The notes under the pieces are model-generated. The model was not told where the DNA came from. It was given only the letters and a program-made list of their open reading frames with translations, and searched no databases. This document shows, one piece after another, positions 53,664 to 63,541 of a DNA stretch of 64,000 nucleotides. Position 1 is the stretch's first letter, and each line of letters starts with the position of its first letter. The position numbers and the translations under genes are program-made. This stretch comes from Acinetobacter sp. XH1741 (GTDB lineage: Bacteria > Pseudomonadota > Gammaproteobacteria > Pseudomonadales > Moraxellaceae), in the NCBI RefSeq assembly GCF_041021895.1, contig NZ_CP157429.1, forward strand, positions 62,001 to 126,000. The letters are read 5' to 3'.

Positions 53664-55030
53664 GGCTTACTATCACCCACAATGTCTTTAATTTCTTTAA
53701 CTTGGCCAATCATTTCTTTTAAGTTTTGAATTGAAGACACCCCCTCTTTTTGCTGCTCTACTTTTTGTTTGCTGGGTGGCATATATATGGTTTGCACAGA
53801 ATCCATAATTAACTTGTCTTGATTAGCAGTCTCTTTTAATTGTTCTGCATAAGAATTAACTGTAAGTGCAACTGCGGACTTAAATGCATACTCTTCCTGA
53901 AAGTTACGCTCTTTGGTGTATTGAGAAGTCGTAAAGAAAAACAATCCCAATACAGGCAAGGTTTTTATTGAATTTATTAAAAGCAACTGCCAGCTAATCG
54001 ATGCAGGATCAACTCCCCAAAATAGATAGACGATCCAAAAAGCGGATACTAGTGCTATAGTAGGAATACTCCATTTCCAAAATTTAATTGAATCTGTTAA
54101 TTCAGTTTTCCTTTGCTTAAACGTTTCAAACAGAGATGCACCAACTTCTCTACCTATTAGATCATCTAGATATTGATTCCGTTGTTCAAAGTATGCGTGT
54201 TTGCTCTCTACAAAGGTAAGCTTAGATTTGAAATCCTGTTTAAGAGTTTCAAAATCATTTTTTTGTTCTAAAATATTTTGCTCTATGTTCTCAAAAGTCG
54301 TTTTTAACGTTTGTAATTGTGCACGTGTCTCGATCAACAGTTGATCTGAATCCGCTTTTTTCTCTTCAGATGCCTGTAATAAAGAATTTATTTTTTCAAT
54401 TAAGACCGCAGCCTGACTCTGCAGATTAGTAATTTCTGATGAGTGATTTCGACTCGCAGTTACTAACGCCTCTATTTCACTTAATTCACTTCTTTTTACG
54501 GAAGTAAAAGAATCCAAATCATCTTTGCTAGTTTCTAGTACTTTCAACAAAGTCTCTAATCGTTGTGATGTGGCTTCTAGATGAGTAGAGACTAACTCGA
54601 TACGTTCTTTATCTTGCTGAACAGAGAGTTCCGAACTTCGAAAATATTTCCGTTTACTTTTCTCCCAAAACCCATTTATTGCCTGGTAATGAATTAAACG
54701 ATTAAGATGTAAAACCGCAGCAGGGAAATTTCGATTATTAATATTTTGTAAATAACCAGCTAGATCTTGATTTAAATCTGCACCACCATATTCATTTTGA
54801 AATTGATAACTATATGGTAAAGCTTTAGCAAATACGGTATCGATCTCTTCTTTAAATTGGTTGAAAACCTTATTAGATGCACTGAGAAATTCTTGTGCTG
54901 TATATTCACCAATCTGAACATTGCTTAGGTCTGATATATGAGAATGCTGTTGAGCAAGAATATTTGAAAGCCCGAGCGCATAATAAGCTTCAATATGTAT
55001 CTTTACCTGATCAATTTGAGCTTTATTCAT
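53660..55030 (-). CDS. Coiled-coil, two-TM membrane protein inside the BREX operon (unrecognised)
   Basis: 456 residues. The N-terminal helical part (1-130) is followed by a long predicted coiled coil (about 135-290; ELVSTHLEATSQRLETLLK, LLIETRAQLQTLKTTFENIE) and two hydrophobic helices (about 319-339 WSIPTIALVSAFWIVYLFWG and 347-368). A charged C-terminal tail follows. No enzymatic motif is seen. It overlaps both neighbours by ATGA (pglX stop and pglZ start), so it is translationally coupled within the operon. Base composition is more AT-rich than its neighbours. It is not one of the six core type 1 BREX genes; a membrane-anchoring or phage-sensing role would be inference. Confidence 0.8.
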   Translation of the reverse strand: MNKAQIDQVKIHIEAYYALGLSNILAQQHSHISDLSNVQIGEYTAQEFLSASNKVFNQFKEEIDTVFAKALPYSYQFQNEYGGADLNQDLAGYLQNINNRNFPAAVLHLNRLIHYQAINGFWEKSKRKYFRSSELSVQQDKERIELVSTHLEATSQRLETLLKVLETSKDDLDSFTSVKRSELSEIEALVTASRNHSSEITNLQSQAAVLIEKINSLLQASEEKKADSDQLLIETRAQLQTLKTTFENIEQNILEQKNDFETLKQDFKSKLTFVESKHAYFEQRNQYLDDLIGREVGASLFETFKQRKTELTDSIKFWKWSIPTIALVSAFWIVYLFWGVDPASISWQLLLINSIKTLPVLGLFFFTTSQYTKERNFQEEYAFKSAVALTVNSYAEQLKETANQDKLIMDSVQTIYMPPSKQKVEQQKEGVSSIQNLKEMIGQVKEIKDIVGDSKP

Positions 55031-58000
55031 TCTGTTTTATCACCCGTAATCGCTTTAACTTCAGCTAACAAGTCCCCAAACTTGCCGTAGTTTACTTTCA
55101 CCCCATCATCGAGATCTAACGTAATACGCTGATCGGCATAGTGACGTAATTTTTCTTCAAAAGTACTCAGTTCAGCCTGTTGCTTATGCAAGTCTTGCAG
55201 TTTTTTCTCGATACGTTTGATTTCAGCCGCAGAGTCACTGCTTTCTTTTGTTGTTTCCAGAGAATTAGCATAAGCAGCCATTTTGGAAATCAGCGGCATG
55301 ACGTATTCGGTACGCATACGCGCCAAAGTGCTTTCGTTATAGCGGTGCAAGTACACCAATGCCTGGAAAGCGCCTTGTTTACCACTGCTGAATAACCAGT
55401 AGATCGGGCGCTTTTTATAGGTCTGCATGTGGTCTTTATAAAACTTACTAGCAAGATAACGGCGGATCGTGTCTTCCGCTGTTTCGTTGGCTTTTTTGTC
55501 CAAGCTTTCTGCCAACCACTGCATATTGGCATCCAGTGTATCTTTACCCCACACTGCAGTTAAGAACTCTCGAATACGGTGCGTTGCATCGTCTTCAAAC
55601 CAGTGCATTTCAGTCAATGGAATAATGCCGTCAGCATCGGCTGGGAATTTCAGATAACGGTTGGCATCGAAGTCTTGATTGCCTGCATGGGCATAGATCA
55701 AACCTGGTTCATCTAAGCTATAACGTCCCATCATGCAGCCAAGTACATAAGACACTAAACGTTGGCTGTCTTTTTCACGGTCGGCACGGGTTAAAGTGAT
55801 TTGCTCATCAGGAACATCTGGCGTTAATTCATCCTGTAAACCATAAGCATCAATAAACAGCTTATTGTTTTCTTCTTCTAGACGTTTCATTTCTGCCACA
55901 GCGTCAGCATTTTGCTGTTGCCATGTGTTAAACGCTTGTTCTAGGTTTGACTGCTGCGTACGAATGATTGGGTTTTGAGTAAAGTCCCATGAGGTTTCGT
56001 ATACATTCCAGTCATCTCTTGCAAATTTAATCATCTCCTCTACATTTTCTCTTGCCTGATTTGAGGCTGAGAAAGGAACATAAGGCAATTGAGAGATTAC
56101 ACCTGCTGTTGTATTCATAGTAGGATTTATTATTATTTTCAAAAATTCTAGTACAGGTGAATTCATAAGTCCTATAATTTCAAGGAGTTCATTATTTCTA
56201 GCAAATAAACTATCAGCTGCCTGATCAAAAATATAACCATTATCCATATAACGTACACTAAATGTCCCAGAGCCAATCATTGACCAAGATATGCCATTTC
56301 TAAAATAATATTGAAGATTTTTTATTGTTCGTGTTGGGCTACCATATAATTTTTTTGCAAGCGCAAACATTTCTTCACCATCATTTTCCCAGTTAACTAA
56401 ATACTCATTATTTCCATACCATTTTCTAAATTCTCCACCTTTATTATACGGGAACCACTTTTTATTAGAATTTTTCGCATCTTCCCTATTTATAGAACCA
56501 AATGCCATTTTTTGATTGCTAACTTCTGCCCATCTTCTAATGAACTTATTATTATCATTTGTTGCCAACCCACGACGTGGTTCTGAAATCTCTCCTAAAA
56601 GCTTATTTCCAGAAAATAAATTTCGAGTCTGTATATTTACCCAATAAGCAATAGGACTACCAGGAATTTTCTTAAAATCATCTTGAATCGTAGAGTCAAA
56701 ACGATTAAGTCCTGATCTTAGTTCTGATTCTTTTTGATCCTGCCCTGTATCTACAAGTCTAAAAAATACTGGCTTAAATCCATTTATATGTTGCCCTTGC
56801 ATCACAAAAGCTGTTGTTTGTACGACTTCCCCTGATATTTCAGGAAATGCTCGAGCACCTAAATGTGCCATGGTTTGAATTGTACGATCTTGTAATAACT
56901 TTTCACGCATCGCTTCATAAGATGACAAGAACATCCAGCTTTGCATGGTTACCATACTGTTAAAACCACTTTCTTTACACCATCCAAAACCACGTTCAAT
57001 AAACATGGCAAATAGATCTGACTTGCTGTCAGGGAATTTCTTCTTGGCAAAATCTTTTAAGGCTGTATTCATGCCTTTGCCACCCATATACGGCGGATTC
57101 GCAATCACAGCATCATATTGCTTTGCTAATAAATTCGCTTGCTGCACTAAAGGTAATAACTCCTGTGCTGACTGCTGTGCAAAAATATCCCCTGACGCTA
57201 ATGCTATATTGAGCTTTGTTTCTAAATCAGGCAGCTTTTTAGCGAATACTTCAGGCACCTGAATCAAAGACCCAAAAGTTGAAGCATGTTCAAATAATTC
57301 TAGCAATTCTTTTAAATCCGCCTGCGCAATACCAGTGTTTGCCAAATCCTGACTCAATGCGTCTAAACGTTCAGGTTGGCTGTCTTGCAACGCAATAATA
57401 TTCAGCTTCGGTGGATTGCTAAATAAACGGCGGTCATCCTCACGCGCTTTCATCAGCAGTGCAAAACTGGCCAACTGTGCCGCACGGGTATCAATATCAA
57501 TGCCGTACAGGTTGTTTTCCAGAATCAAACGTGGAATATCACGGCTGCGGTAACCACGTTCTAAATAAATGGCTTTCAGGCAATCATAGGCTTCCACCAG
57601 AATATGCCCCGAACCACAGGCCGGATCTAGCACCGTAATGCTTTCAGGGTTTAAAGTATCGCCATCTTCACTAATACGAACATCAATCAGCTGTTTCAGC
57701 TGTGCATTGACCTCATCCGTTTGTTCAGCGGGTTGAATATAATATTCCCAATTATTGGCCAGCGTACTGTCAGGCTGTGCCATCATCCATAAACGGCCAA
57801 CACTGTTCTGTACCAGATATTTTACAATCCAGTTCGGGGTGAATAACTGTGTCGCGGCAGGAATGTCCTCACTCTTGACGACTTTACCAATCACCTGGTC
57901 TTTCTTTTCAGAAATATAGAACTGATACAGCCAGCCAATAATCTGTACATCCGACCAGTCTTCTTCTGGAATGCTGCTGACCAGATCACGGATCAAGGAA

Positions 58001-58560
58001 TCGGTTTTGGTGAGGTTATCCGGTAACAGCAACTCAGATTCATCAGAAACCTGTTCAAACAATAATGGCATGACCTGATTCAATGCATGACACTGAGCCA
58101 GTAACAGCTCTCGGTACAGCTCTTCGTCTTTATTGCCATCCAGCTTGAGTTCAGCCACACGGCTAGCATCTAAACCCGGTAAGTCAATATCCAGACACTC
58201 TTCCAGAATCTGCGGCAAGCCTGCACTGCCATCGGCACTGCTCAGTACACGACGACCATGATCCAGCAAGCCTTTGCATTCCATGTAGCGAATCGCACAA
58301 AGACGGTTAAACCAGCTATAAGCGATATAATCGATGGTCTGCTCAAAACTGCTGGTTTGAATGCGCTTGATCAGCTTTTCACGCGGTTTCATTACTGACA
58401 GGGGAAAAACCTGATCGCCAATCAGCAACAAGTCGCCTTTCTGCTCTGTTGGTAAAGTGCGGTCTGCGGTGATGCCGTATTTGGCCGACTGCTTGCGCAT
58501 GGCTGCGATAAAATCATTGCGTGCTTGCGGTGCGTATTTTTTAATATTACTGGTATTCAT
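55027..58560 (-). CDS. pglX: PglX, BREX adenine-specific DNA methyltransferase
   Basis: 1177-residue N6-adenine methyltransferase that marks host DNA and sets BREX specificity. The SAM-binding motif DPACGSG is at 312-318 and the catalytic NPPY at 488-491. The segment covering roughly residues 540-845 (bases about 56030-56950) contains the likely target-recognition domain and is markedly more AT-rich than both flanks, a mosaic that suggests exchange of specificity. It starts 46 bp after brxC and overlaps the next gene by ATGA. Confidence 0.96.
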   Translation of the reverse strand: MNTSNIKKYAPQARNDFIAAMRKQSAKYGITADRTLPTEQKGDLLLIGDQVFPLSVMKPREKLIKRIQTSSFEQTIDYIAYSWFNRLCAIRYMECKGLLDHGRRVLSSADGSAGLPQILEECLDIDLPGLDASRVAELKLDGNKDEELYRELLLAQCHALNQVMPLLFEQVSDESELLLPDNLTKTDSLIRDLVSSIPEEDWSDVQIIGWLYQFYISEKKDQVIGKVVKSEDIPAATQLFTPNWIVKYLVQNSVGRLWMMAQPDSTLANNWEYYIQPAEQTDEVNAQLKQLIDVRISEDGDTLNPESITVLDPACGSGHILVEAYDCLKAIYLERGYRSRDIPRLILENNLYGIDIDTRAAQLASFALLMKAREDDRRLFSNPPKLNIIALQDSQPERLDALSQDLANTGIAQADLKELLELFEHASTFGSLIQVPEVFAKKLPDLETKLNIALASGDIFAQQSAQELLPLVQQANLLAKQYDAVIANPPYMGGKGMNTALKDFAKKKFPDSKSDLFAMFIERGFGWCKESGFNSMVTMQSWMFLSSYEAMREKLLQDRTIQTMAHLGARAFPEISGEVVQTTAFVMQGQHINGFKPVFFRLVDTGQDQKESELRSGLNRFDSTIQDDFKKIPGSPIAYWVNIQTRNLFSGNKLLGEISEPRRGLATNDNNKFIRRWAEVSNQKMAFGSINREDAKNSNKKWFPYNKGGEFRKWYGNNEYLVNWENDGEEMFALAKKLYGSPTRTIKNLQYYFRNGISWSMIGSGTFSVRYMDNGYIFDQAADSLFARNNELLEIIGLMNSPVLEFLKIIINPTMNTTAGVISQLPYVPFSASNQARENVEEMIKFARDDWNVYETSWDFTQNPIIRTQQSNLEQAFNTWQQQNADAVAEMKRLEEENNKLFIDAYGLQDELTPDVPDEQITLTRADREKDSQRLVSYVLGCMMGRYSLDEPGLIYAHAGNQDFDANRYLKFPADADGIIPLTEMHWFEDDATHRIREFLTAVWGKDTLDANMQWLAESLDKKANETAEDTIRRYLASKFYKDHMQTYKKRPIYWLFSSGKQGAFQALVYLHRYNESTLARMRTEYVMPLISKMAAYANSLETTKESSDSAAEIKRIEKKLQDLHKQQAELSTFEEKLRHYADQRITLDLDDGVKVNYGKFGDLLAEVKAITGDKTE

Positions 58561-58606
58561 CTTTAAACCTTTAATTAATGACTGATGCCAATATCCCTAA
58601 CCCGAG

Positions 58607-61600
58607 TTAGCGGATACGCACACGCTTTTTATCACTCACGATTTTTTTCAGTTCAGCTTTGAGTGCGTCTACAAACTGATCCACTGACTCTTCTGTTTCC
58701 AGATAGACACTGCTGGAGCTTTTGCTGTAAATGCTAGCAACATCAACTTCGACTACCGGTTTCGGTGGCACTACGGCTGTCACAGGCTGTACCGGACTCG
58801 CAGCAGGTGTTGATGTAACTGGGCTGGAGGTGGTTGCAGTGTTGGTTACACTCTCGGCTTTGCTCTGAGCCAGTTGTGCCGCTTTGGCCTGACGCTGGAT
58901 TTCCGCCTGAACTTCGCTCTCCAGCTCATATAAGGCTTCATCAAAACGCTCCACGGCGGTTTGGGTTTGCAGCATATAGATGGTGGACAGGCTAGTTTCC
59001 ACTTCAATATCCGTTTTCAGCAGTTGTAGTGGGCGTAATAGCTTGTTACTCAGCTCAGCGGTAGCGATGCCACTGTTTTTAATCTCGGCTTCTAACTGTT
59101 TGATCTTGTCATCAATTTGCTCTACCGCATGGCTACGCTTCTCACTCAACAGTCGCTCATTGACGCTTTCAACTGTGCGAACTAAATCAGCGATTTTATT
59201 TAACAGGCCGTAGGGCGATTCAAGGGTTGAAATATGATGTAATTCGGAGAGGGCTTTTTTAGCGAGCTCATCACTGCCCAGCGCCTGTTTGTTTTTCTCA
59301 AAATGACGTAAGGCCTGTTGCAGTTGTTGCCAGCTTGGCATCTGATTACTAAAGAATTCATGAATGTCACGATAATCTTCTTCCAGATCCAAATAGTCGT
59401 CCTTGTGATCAACCACGGCCTTAAAGAAATCGAAGCTGTCGCTATTCGCCAGCAGACGTTCCAAAGTCAGAATCAACTTTTCAATCACTTTCTTGCCTGG
59501 GAACTGTCCGACATCTGTTTTGCTTTTGTACGACTTAAAGTTGGCTAACCAGTTTTTAAAATGTTGGGTATAGAATTCAAATAGCTCTTTCTCTGTCGCT
59601 GGTCCCATAGCCGAGAATAGATCTTGGGTCAGTTGGCGTGCCTGTTTCAACACCTGATCATCAGTCTGGCGCTTTTTAATGATCGACACATCGCGTCGAC
59701 GGCGGCTGTTTTGTAAAGGCTCAAAGGCATCTTTTAACTGCAAGCTGCCACCATTTAACTGCAGTGAAATCCGCCCCATTGCCGCCAGCTGACCTACCAG
59801 CAATAAAATCTCGGCATCTGGCCAGCCATAAGGGCGTTTAGCAAAACGATCCACCACATCCGATACCAGAATACGTTCTGTACCTGTTGCCCGCAGCGAG
59901 ATGTACTGTTCCACTTCTTGTAGGGCTTTCGGATTCGTTTGACCACCATCCAGAGACAATCCGAGCTGCGCCATATCATCGACAGTCAAGACGGCGTTCA
60001 GTTCACGCCAGGCATCCTGCTGATAGACTTGCAAATAGCTCAGTTTGGTATAGGTATTTTCAAGCAGATAACGACACGCCTCATCCAGCTTGGTGGAAGG
60101 GCTAGAAGATGAAAGTTGTAGATGTTGACCCAAGGCATAACTTTCCGCATCTAGCAGCATTTCTTCAACCCGGGCACGCAGGCGTTTTTTACGCTCCTGA
60201 TTCTCACGGCCACGGTCTGCCAGGATACGGCTGATATCCGATTGGGTGCCATCATCATTTAAGCGGATGAATTTATTGGTTTTCAGCCAGGTGCGCAGTT
60301 CATTAAAGAACTGTTTATCGTCTGCCAGTTTAAACAGCACTTGTCCTTCGTCCTGAGTACTTTTACCAATACAGTAAGCTTCAGTGTAGAGGTTGTATTC
60401 CGTATCAAGCGGAGAAATAATTTCAACTTTCAAATCGCTCTCATACTTCCCATCCAGGCTATGGCTATCTAGGAAACGACCAATCTGATAGTCCATCTTG
60501 TTGGCTTGATGGCGGTATTTGTTCTGATCGCGCAGTAAATCTTTAAAGATCAGATTGGCTAACTCTTTATTTTCTTCTGAAGCAGCCAGATCAGTGGCTT
60601 TAATTTTGCGGGTGATATCGCGCTCTTCATTGGTGAGGAACAGGAACTCATCACCATTGCGGGTAATCAGGCTCTCTTTTTCCAGACGCAGCAGGCTTTC
60701 TTCAATACGCTTGCGTAATGCCAGCTTGTCTTCGTCAATTTTCTCAATCGACAAAGTCACCAGGTTATCCAAGGTCCCTTTGATGATATCGACATAGCGG
60801 ATCATAAACAGCGTGCGCAGCATCTGTACGTCAAAACTATCTAGGGTTTGATTCTGCCCTGCCTGGTCGATGGTGCGCTTCACTGCAGTATCCAGAAATC
60901 CTTCCACTGAGGTATAGAAGCGGTGGAAAGGAACCAGTGCACCGACTTCATCTGTAGCAATCGCATTCGCGGCCATCTGGAACGCATCCAGCATGGACCG
61001 TTCACCATAGGCCAAGTGTGCACCGGTCGCACCGACTTTACGGATTTCTTCAAATACTTTTTGCACCAACTGGAAATGGTACGGCGCAAAAGGATAGTTA
61101 TGGATAAAGCTGTCTGGACCCTCATAGTTGTTGAGTGTTGGGCCTGAACGGTCAAAGGTAATCTGGTTTTTTAAAATATCGCCCTTTTGCTCAAACACCG
61201 ATCTGAGCAATGCTTCTGCTTCCGGGGTTTTACGTAATAAACGTTTCTGGATGACTTCATCGGTATTGGAACTGGACAGTGATAAACGGGTTTTAAAACG
61301 CCCAGCAATCTTGGAGAAATCATTGGCTTTGGAAGAAGACATCTCACCTAGAACCGCGTCGATGTCCGCCTGTGAGGTGACGACAATCCAAGCACGGCCT
61401 TTACAGATCGTACCAAGGTTTTCAGTAATGGTCTGTAAAGTCAGCATCAAGCGGGTATCGCTGCCAATAAACTGCCCCACTTCATCCACCAGGAACAATA
61501 TCCGTTGCTGTGGTCCTTTGCTATCTAAGTATTCTTTCACCCACTGACAGAAGTTTTCGACCGAAACACTAAAGGTCTGCTCAGAATCCTCAAACCATTT

Positions 61601-62287
61601 ATGCGCAGCTTCAGCAGATAAGTTGAGGGCTTGGGAAATCGCGGTTTCGACATCATCCTGATAGAACTGATAGCCGTCACGCTCCTCTAGCCAGGACATA
61701 CCGCTGGATTCCTCAAACGCCTGTTTAAAGCGTTCGTAGACACCTTTCTGGCTCAGGTGACGTTCCATATGGGCAATATGTGGATGGTCAGCACTAAAAC
61801 CCTGATACTCGTTAAACACGCGTAAAAACACATTCAGGATCGGATTGCCATCATCATTGGAGCTGGCTTTACTGTCGATGTTAAACAGGATGACATCGGC
61901 ATGATGGCTGACGGCCTTGCCAATATCCGCACGGATAAACGCATCACGAATTTTGCTTTCATCAAAGAATTCTGCAGCACTGCGTTCGTTACCTTGCGCA
62001 TCGCGTGCCACTTTATTGGCCAGAATATACGACAAGGTTTTCAGGAAATGTGATTTACCTGAACCAAAGAAGCCTGAAATCCATACGCCGACACGGTTAG
62101 CAATCGAAGGATCGCTCAGGTCTGTGCCATAAGACTGGAAAAAGTCCCGAAAATGCTTTTCCAGTTCATTGGTGACCACATACTCATCGAGTTCCTGATA
62201 AACCGTGGTATTGTCATTCTGGTCTGCTTTTACGACCCCGTTAATTGCACGATCTAATGGCTTGTAAAAAAGCTCTTTAATATTCAT
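58607..62287 (-). CDS. brxC: BrxC, BREX P-loop ATPase
   Basis: Core BREX ATPase of about 1226 residues. Walker A GFFGSGKSHFLK lies near residue 72-83, and a Walker B-like ILFLVDEVGQFIG follows near residue 260. The long C-terminal part is helical and ends in an Ala/Pro/Thr-rich linker (TSSPVTSTPAASPVQP) plus a short tail domain. I use the ATG at 62287, with GGGGGA about 10 nt upstream; a TTG three codons earlier is the alternative. It is presumed to couple ATP hydrolysis to DNA surveillance with BrxB and PglZ. Confidence 0.96.
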   Translation of the reverse strand: MNIKELFYKPLDRAINGVVKADQNDNTTVYQELDEYVVTNELEKHFRDFFQSYGTDLSDPSIANRVGVWISGFFGSGKSHFLKTLSYILANKVARDAQGNERSAAEFFDESKIRDAFIRADIGKAVSHHADVILFNIDSKASSNDDGNPILNVFLRVFNEYQGFSADHPHIAHMERHLSQKGVYERFKQAFEESSGMSWLEERDGYQFYQDDVETAISQALNLSAEAAHKWFEDSEQTFSVSVENFCQWVKEYLDSKGPQQRILFLVDEVGQFIGSDTRLMLTLQTITENLGTICKGRAWIVVTSQADIDAVLGEMSSSKANDFSKIAGRFKTRLSLSSSNTDEVIQKRLLRKTPEAEALLRSVFEQKGDILKNQITFDRSGPTLNNYEGPDSFIHNYPFAPYHFQLVQKVFEEIRKVGATGAHLAYGERSMLDAFQMAANAIATDEVGALVPFHRFYTSVEGFLDTAVKRTIDQAGQNQTLDSFDVQMLRTLFMIRYVDIIKGTLDNLVTLSIEKIDEDKLALRKRIEESLLRLEKESLITRNGDEFLFLTNEERDITRKIKATDLAASEENKELANLIFKDLLRDQNKYRHQANKMDYQIGRFLDSHSLDGKYESDLKVEIISPLDTEYNLYTEAYCIGKSTQDEGQVLFKLADDKQFFNELRTWLKTNKFIRLNDDGTQSDISRILADRGRENQERKKRLRARVEEMLLDAESYALGQHLQLSSSSPSTKLDEACRYLLENTYTKLSYLQVYQQDAWRELNAVLTVDDMAQLGLSLDGGQTNPKALQEVEQYISLRATGTERILVSDVVDRFAKRPYGWPDAEILLLVGQLAAMGRISLQLNGGSLQLKDAFEPLQNSRRRRDVSIIKKRQTDDQVLKQARQLTQDLFSAMGPATEKELFEFYTQHFKNWLANFKSYKSKTDVGQFPGKKVIEKLILTLERLLANSDSFDFFKAVVDHKDDYLDLEEDYRDIHEFFSNQMPSWQQLQQALRHFEKNKQALGSDELAKKALSELHHISTLESPYGLLNKIADLVRTVESVNERLLSEKRSHAVEQIDDKIKQLEAEIKNSGIATAELSNKLLRPLQLLKTDIEVETSLSTIYMLQTQTAVERFDEALYELESEVQAEIQRQAKAAQLAQSKAESVTNTATTSSPVTSTPAASPVQPVTAVVPPKPVVEVDVASIYSKSSSSVYLETEESVDQFVDALKAELKKIVSDKKRVRIR

Positions 62288-62327
62288 CTCAATCAATTCC
62301 CCCGAATTCTTATTTCTATTTGCCGTG

Positions 62328-62903
62328 TTAAGGCACTAATCTGAATGCTCTGTAGTAATTGTTGCTTGGAATTTTTCCAAATAAACTCATGGCTTGACCA
62401 TCGTAATAACCTGGGTAAAACAGCACGACCGGCTTATGCCCCAGTAACGAATGTAAACTGTTCAATAAGTGATGGGCACGTAACAGTGGCCAAACCGAAC
62501 CTACCCCAGTCATCAACACAATATCTTGCGCATTGGTGGCATATTTACTCACCAGATAGGGCGCGAACTTATCCATATGCAGTGGGCCTTTCAGCGCTTT
62601 GAGCAGCGCCTCATCGCCTTTGTCTTTTTGCATTTGAATGGCTTTATCGATGAAGTTACGCTCAGCCAGATAATCCACCACGGCTTGCAGCAGGTTGATA
62701 TTCACCACCTTCAGCTGACTGTGTTTTTTCTCCAGCATCCCGTCTAGAAAATGCAGATATTCGCGCACTTTCAACTCATCTTCAGGTGCATAATCAAAAA
62801 TCCAGAAGCCAATTTCATTGCCCAGTCCTTGCCCGGTGAGAAACTCGGTGGAAAGAATTCGCTCTGGAATCTGGTTCAGACGCTCATGTATTTTTTGACT
62901 CAT
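62328..62903 (-). CDS. brxB: BrxB (DUF1788)
   Basis: 191-residue BREX core protein. The family signature is visible (IGFWIFDYAPEDELKVREYL, VLMTGVGSVWPLLRAHHLLN, PVVLFYPGYYDG). Length is normal. It lies 16 bp after brxA and about 40 bp before brxC. BrxB is needed for both methylation and defence in characterised type 1 systems, probably as an assembly factor; no enzymatic motif is seen. Confidence 0.95.
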   Translation of the reverse strand: MSQKIHERLNQIPERILSTEFLTGQGLGNEIGFWIFDYAPEDELKVREYLHFLDGMLEKKHSQLKVVNINLLQAVVDYLAERNFIDKAIQMQKDKGDEALLKALKGPLHMDKFAPYLVSKYATNAQDIVLMTGVGSVWPLLRAHHLLNSLHSLLGHKPVVLFYPGYYDGQAMSLFGKIPSNNYYRAFRLVP

Positions 62904-62919
62904 TGCTGCCCCTCTACAA

Positions 62920-63531
62920 CTACCGCGTCCATAGCGACACTTCCATAGATCTTTTAATGCGTTGTTTATAATGTTCTTCCAACAGGCTACGCAGCTCTGC
63001 TCTGACGATCACACGCTGCAACTCCAGCTTACGGGTATTTTTTAAGTAACCGGCTTCTGCCAGGATGCGAAACACCACCTGCCCCATTTTTTTCTTGCTG
63101 GACTCTTTCCAATCACAGATATCAAGATCGCGTTGTGAACGCTCATCCAGAAAGTCTGACCAAATATAGCTATCCAAGTATTGAGCCTGGGAGATATAGG
63201 CCTCTCTCATCACCGTTTCCATAAACTCAAGCAGCAACAGGTTGCGTTCCAGTGCCCCACAAAAAGCCACCTGAGTCGCCAGCTCATCATCCCCATCCCG
63301 CAAAGCTTTCCAGAAATCAGGCTCTAAGCGCTCCAGACGCTTACGAATAGCGGTGGCATTGCGTTGAGCTGAAGCAGGCGTTCTTTTTTGCAGAATATTG
63401 TCAATCTGAATTGCCTGATGCCATTGTTCTGGAGTCGCTTCTCGTAATAACAGATCCGCGATCAGCCGGCTTTCACGCACCATCAGGGAACCGCCAATCA
63501 GGTCACTGTCATAATAAAATTGTTCTAACAT
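62920..63531 (-). CDS. brxA: BrxA (DUF1819), DNA-binding BREX protein
   Basis: 203 residues from the ATG at 63531, supported by AGGAG 7 nt upstream; an ATG at 63558 lies inside brxR. Family features are LIGGSLMVRESRLIADLLLR and WSDFLDERSQRDLDICDW. BrxA is a small helical protein that resembles NusB-like folds and binds DNA in other systems. It is the first BREX structural gene after the regulator, with a 10-bp gap. Confidence 0.94.
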   Translation of the reverse strand: MLEQFYYDSDLIGGSLMVRESRLIADLLLREATPEQWHQAIQIDNILQKRTPASAQRNATAIRKRLERLEPDFWKALRDGDDELATQVAFCGALERNLLLLEFMETVMREAYISQAQYLDSYIWSDFLDERSQRDLDICDWKESSKKKMGQVVFRILAEAGYLKNTRKLELQRVIVRAELRSLLEEHYKQRIKRSMEVSLWTR

Positions 63532-63541
63532 AGCCAATCTC

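Noticed and set aside
58607..62296. brxC start at the TTG at 62296
   Set aside because: An ATG three codons later has a better spaced GGGGGA ribosome site; the TTG is too close to it.
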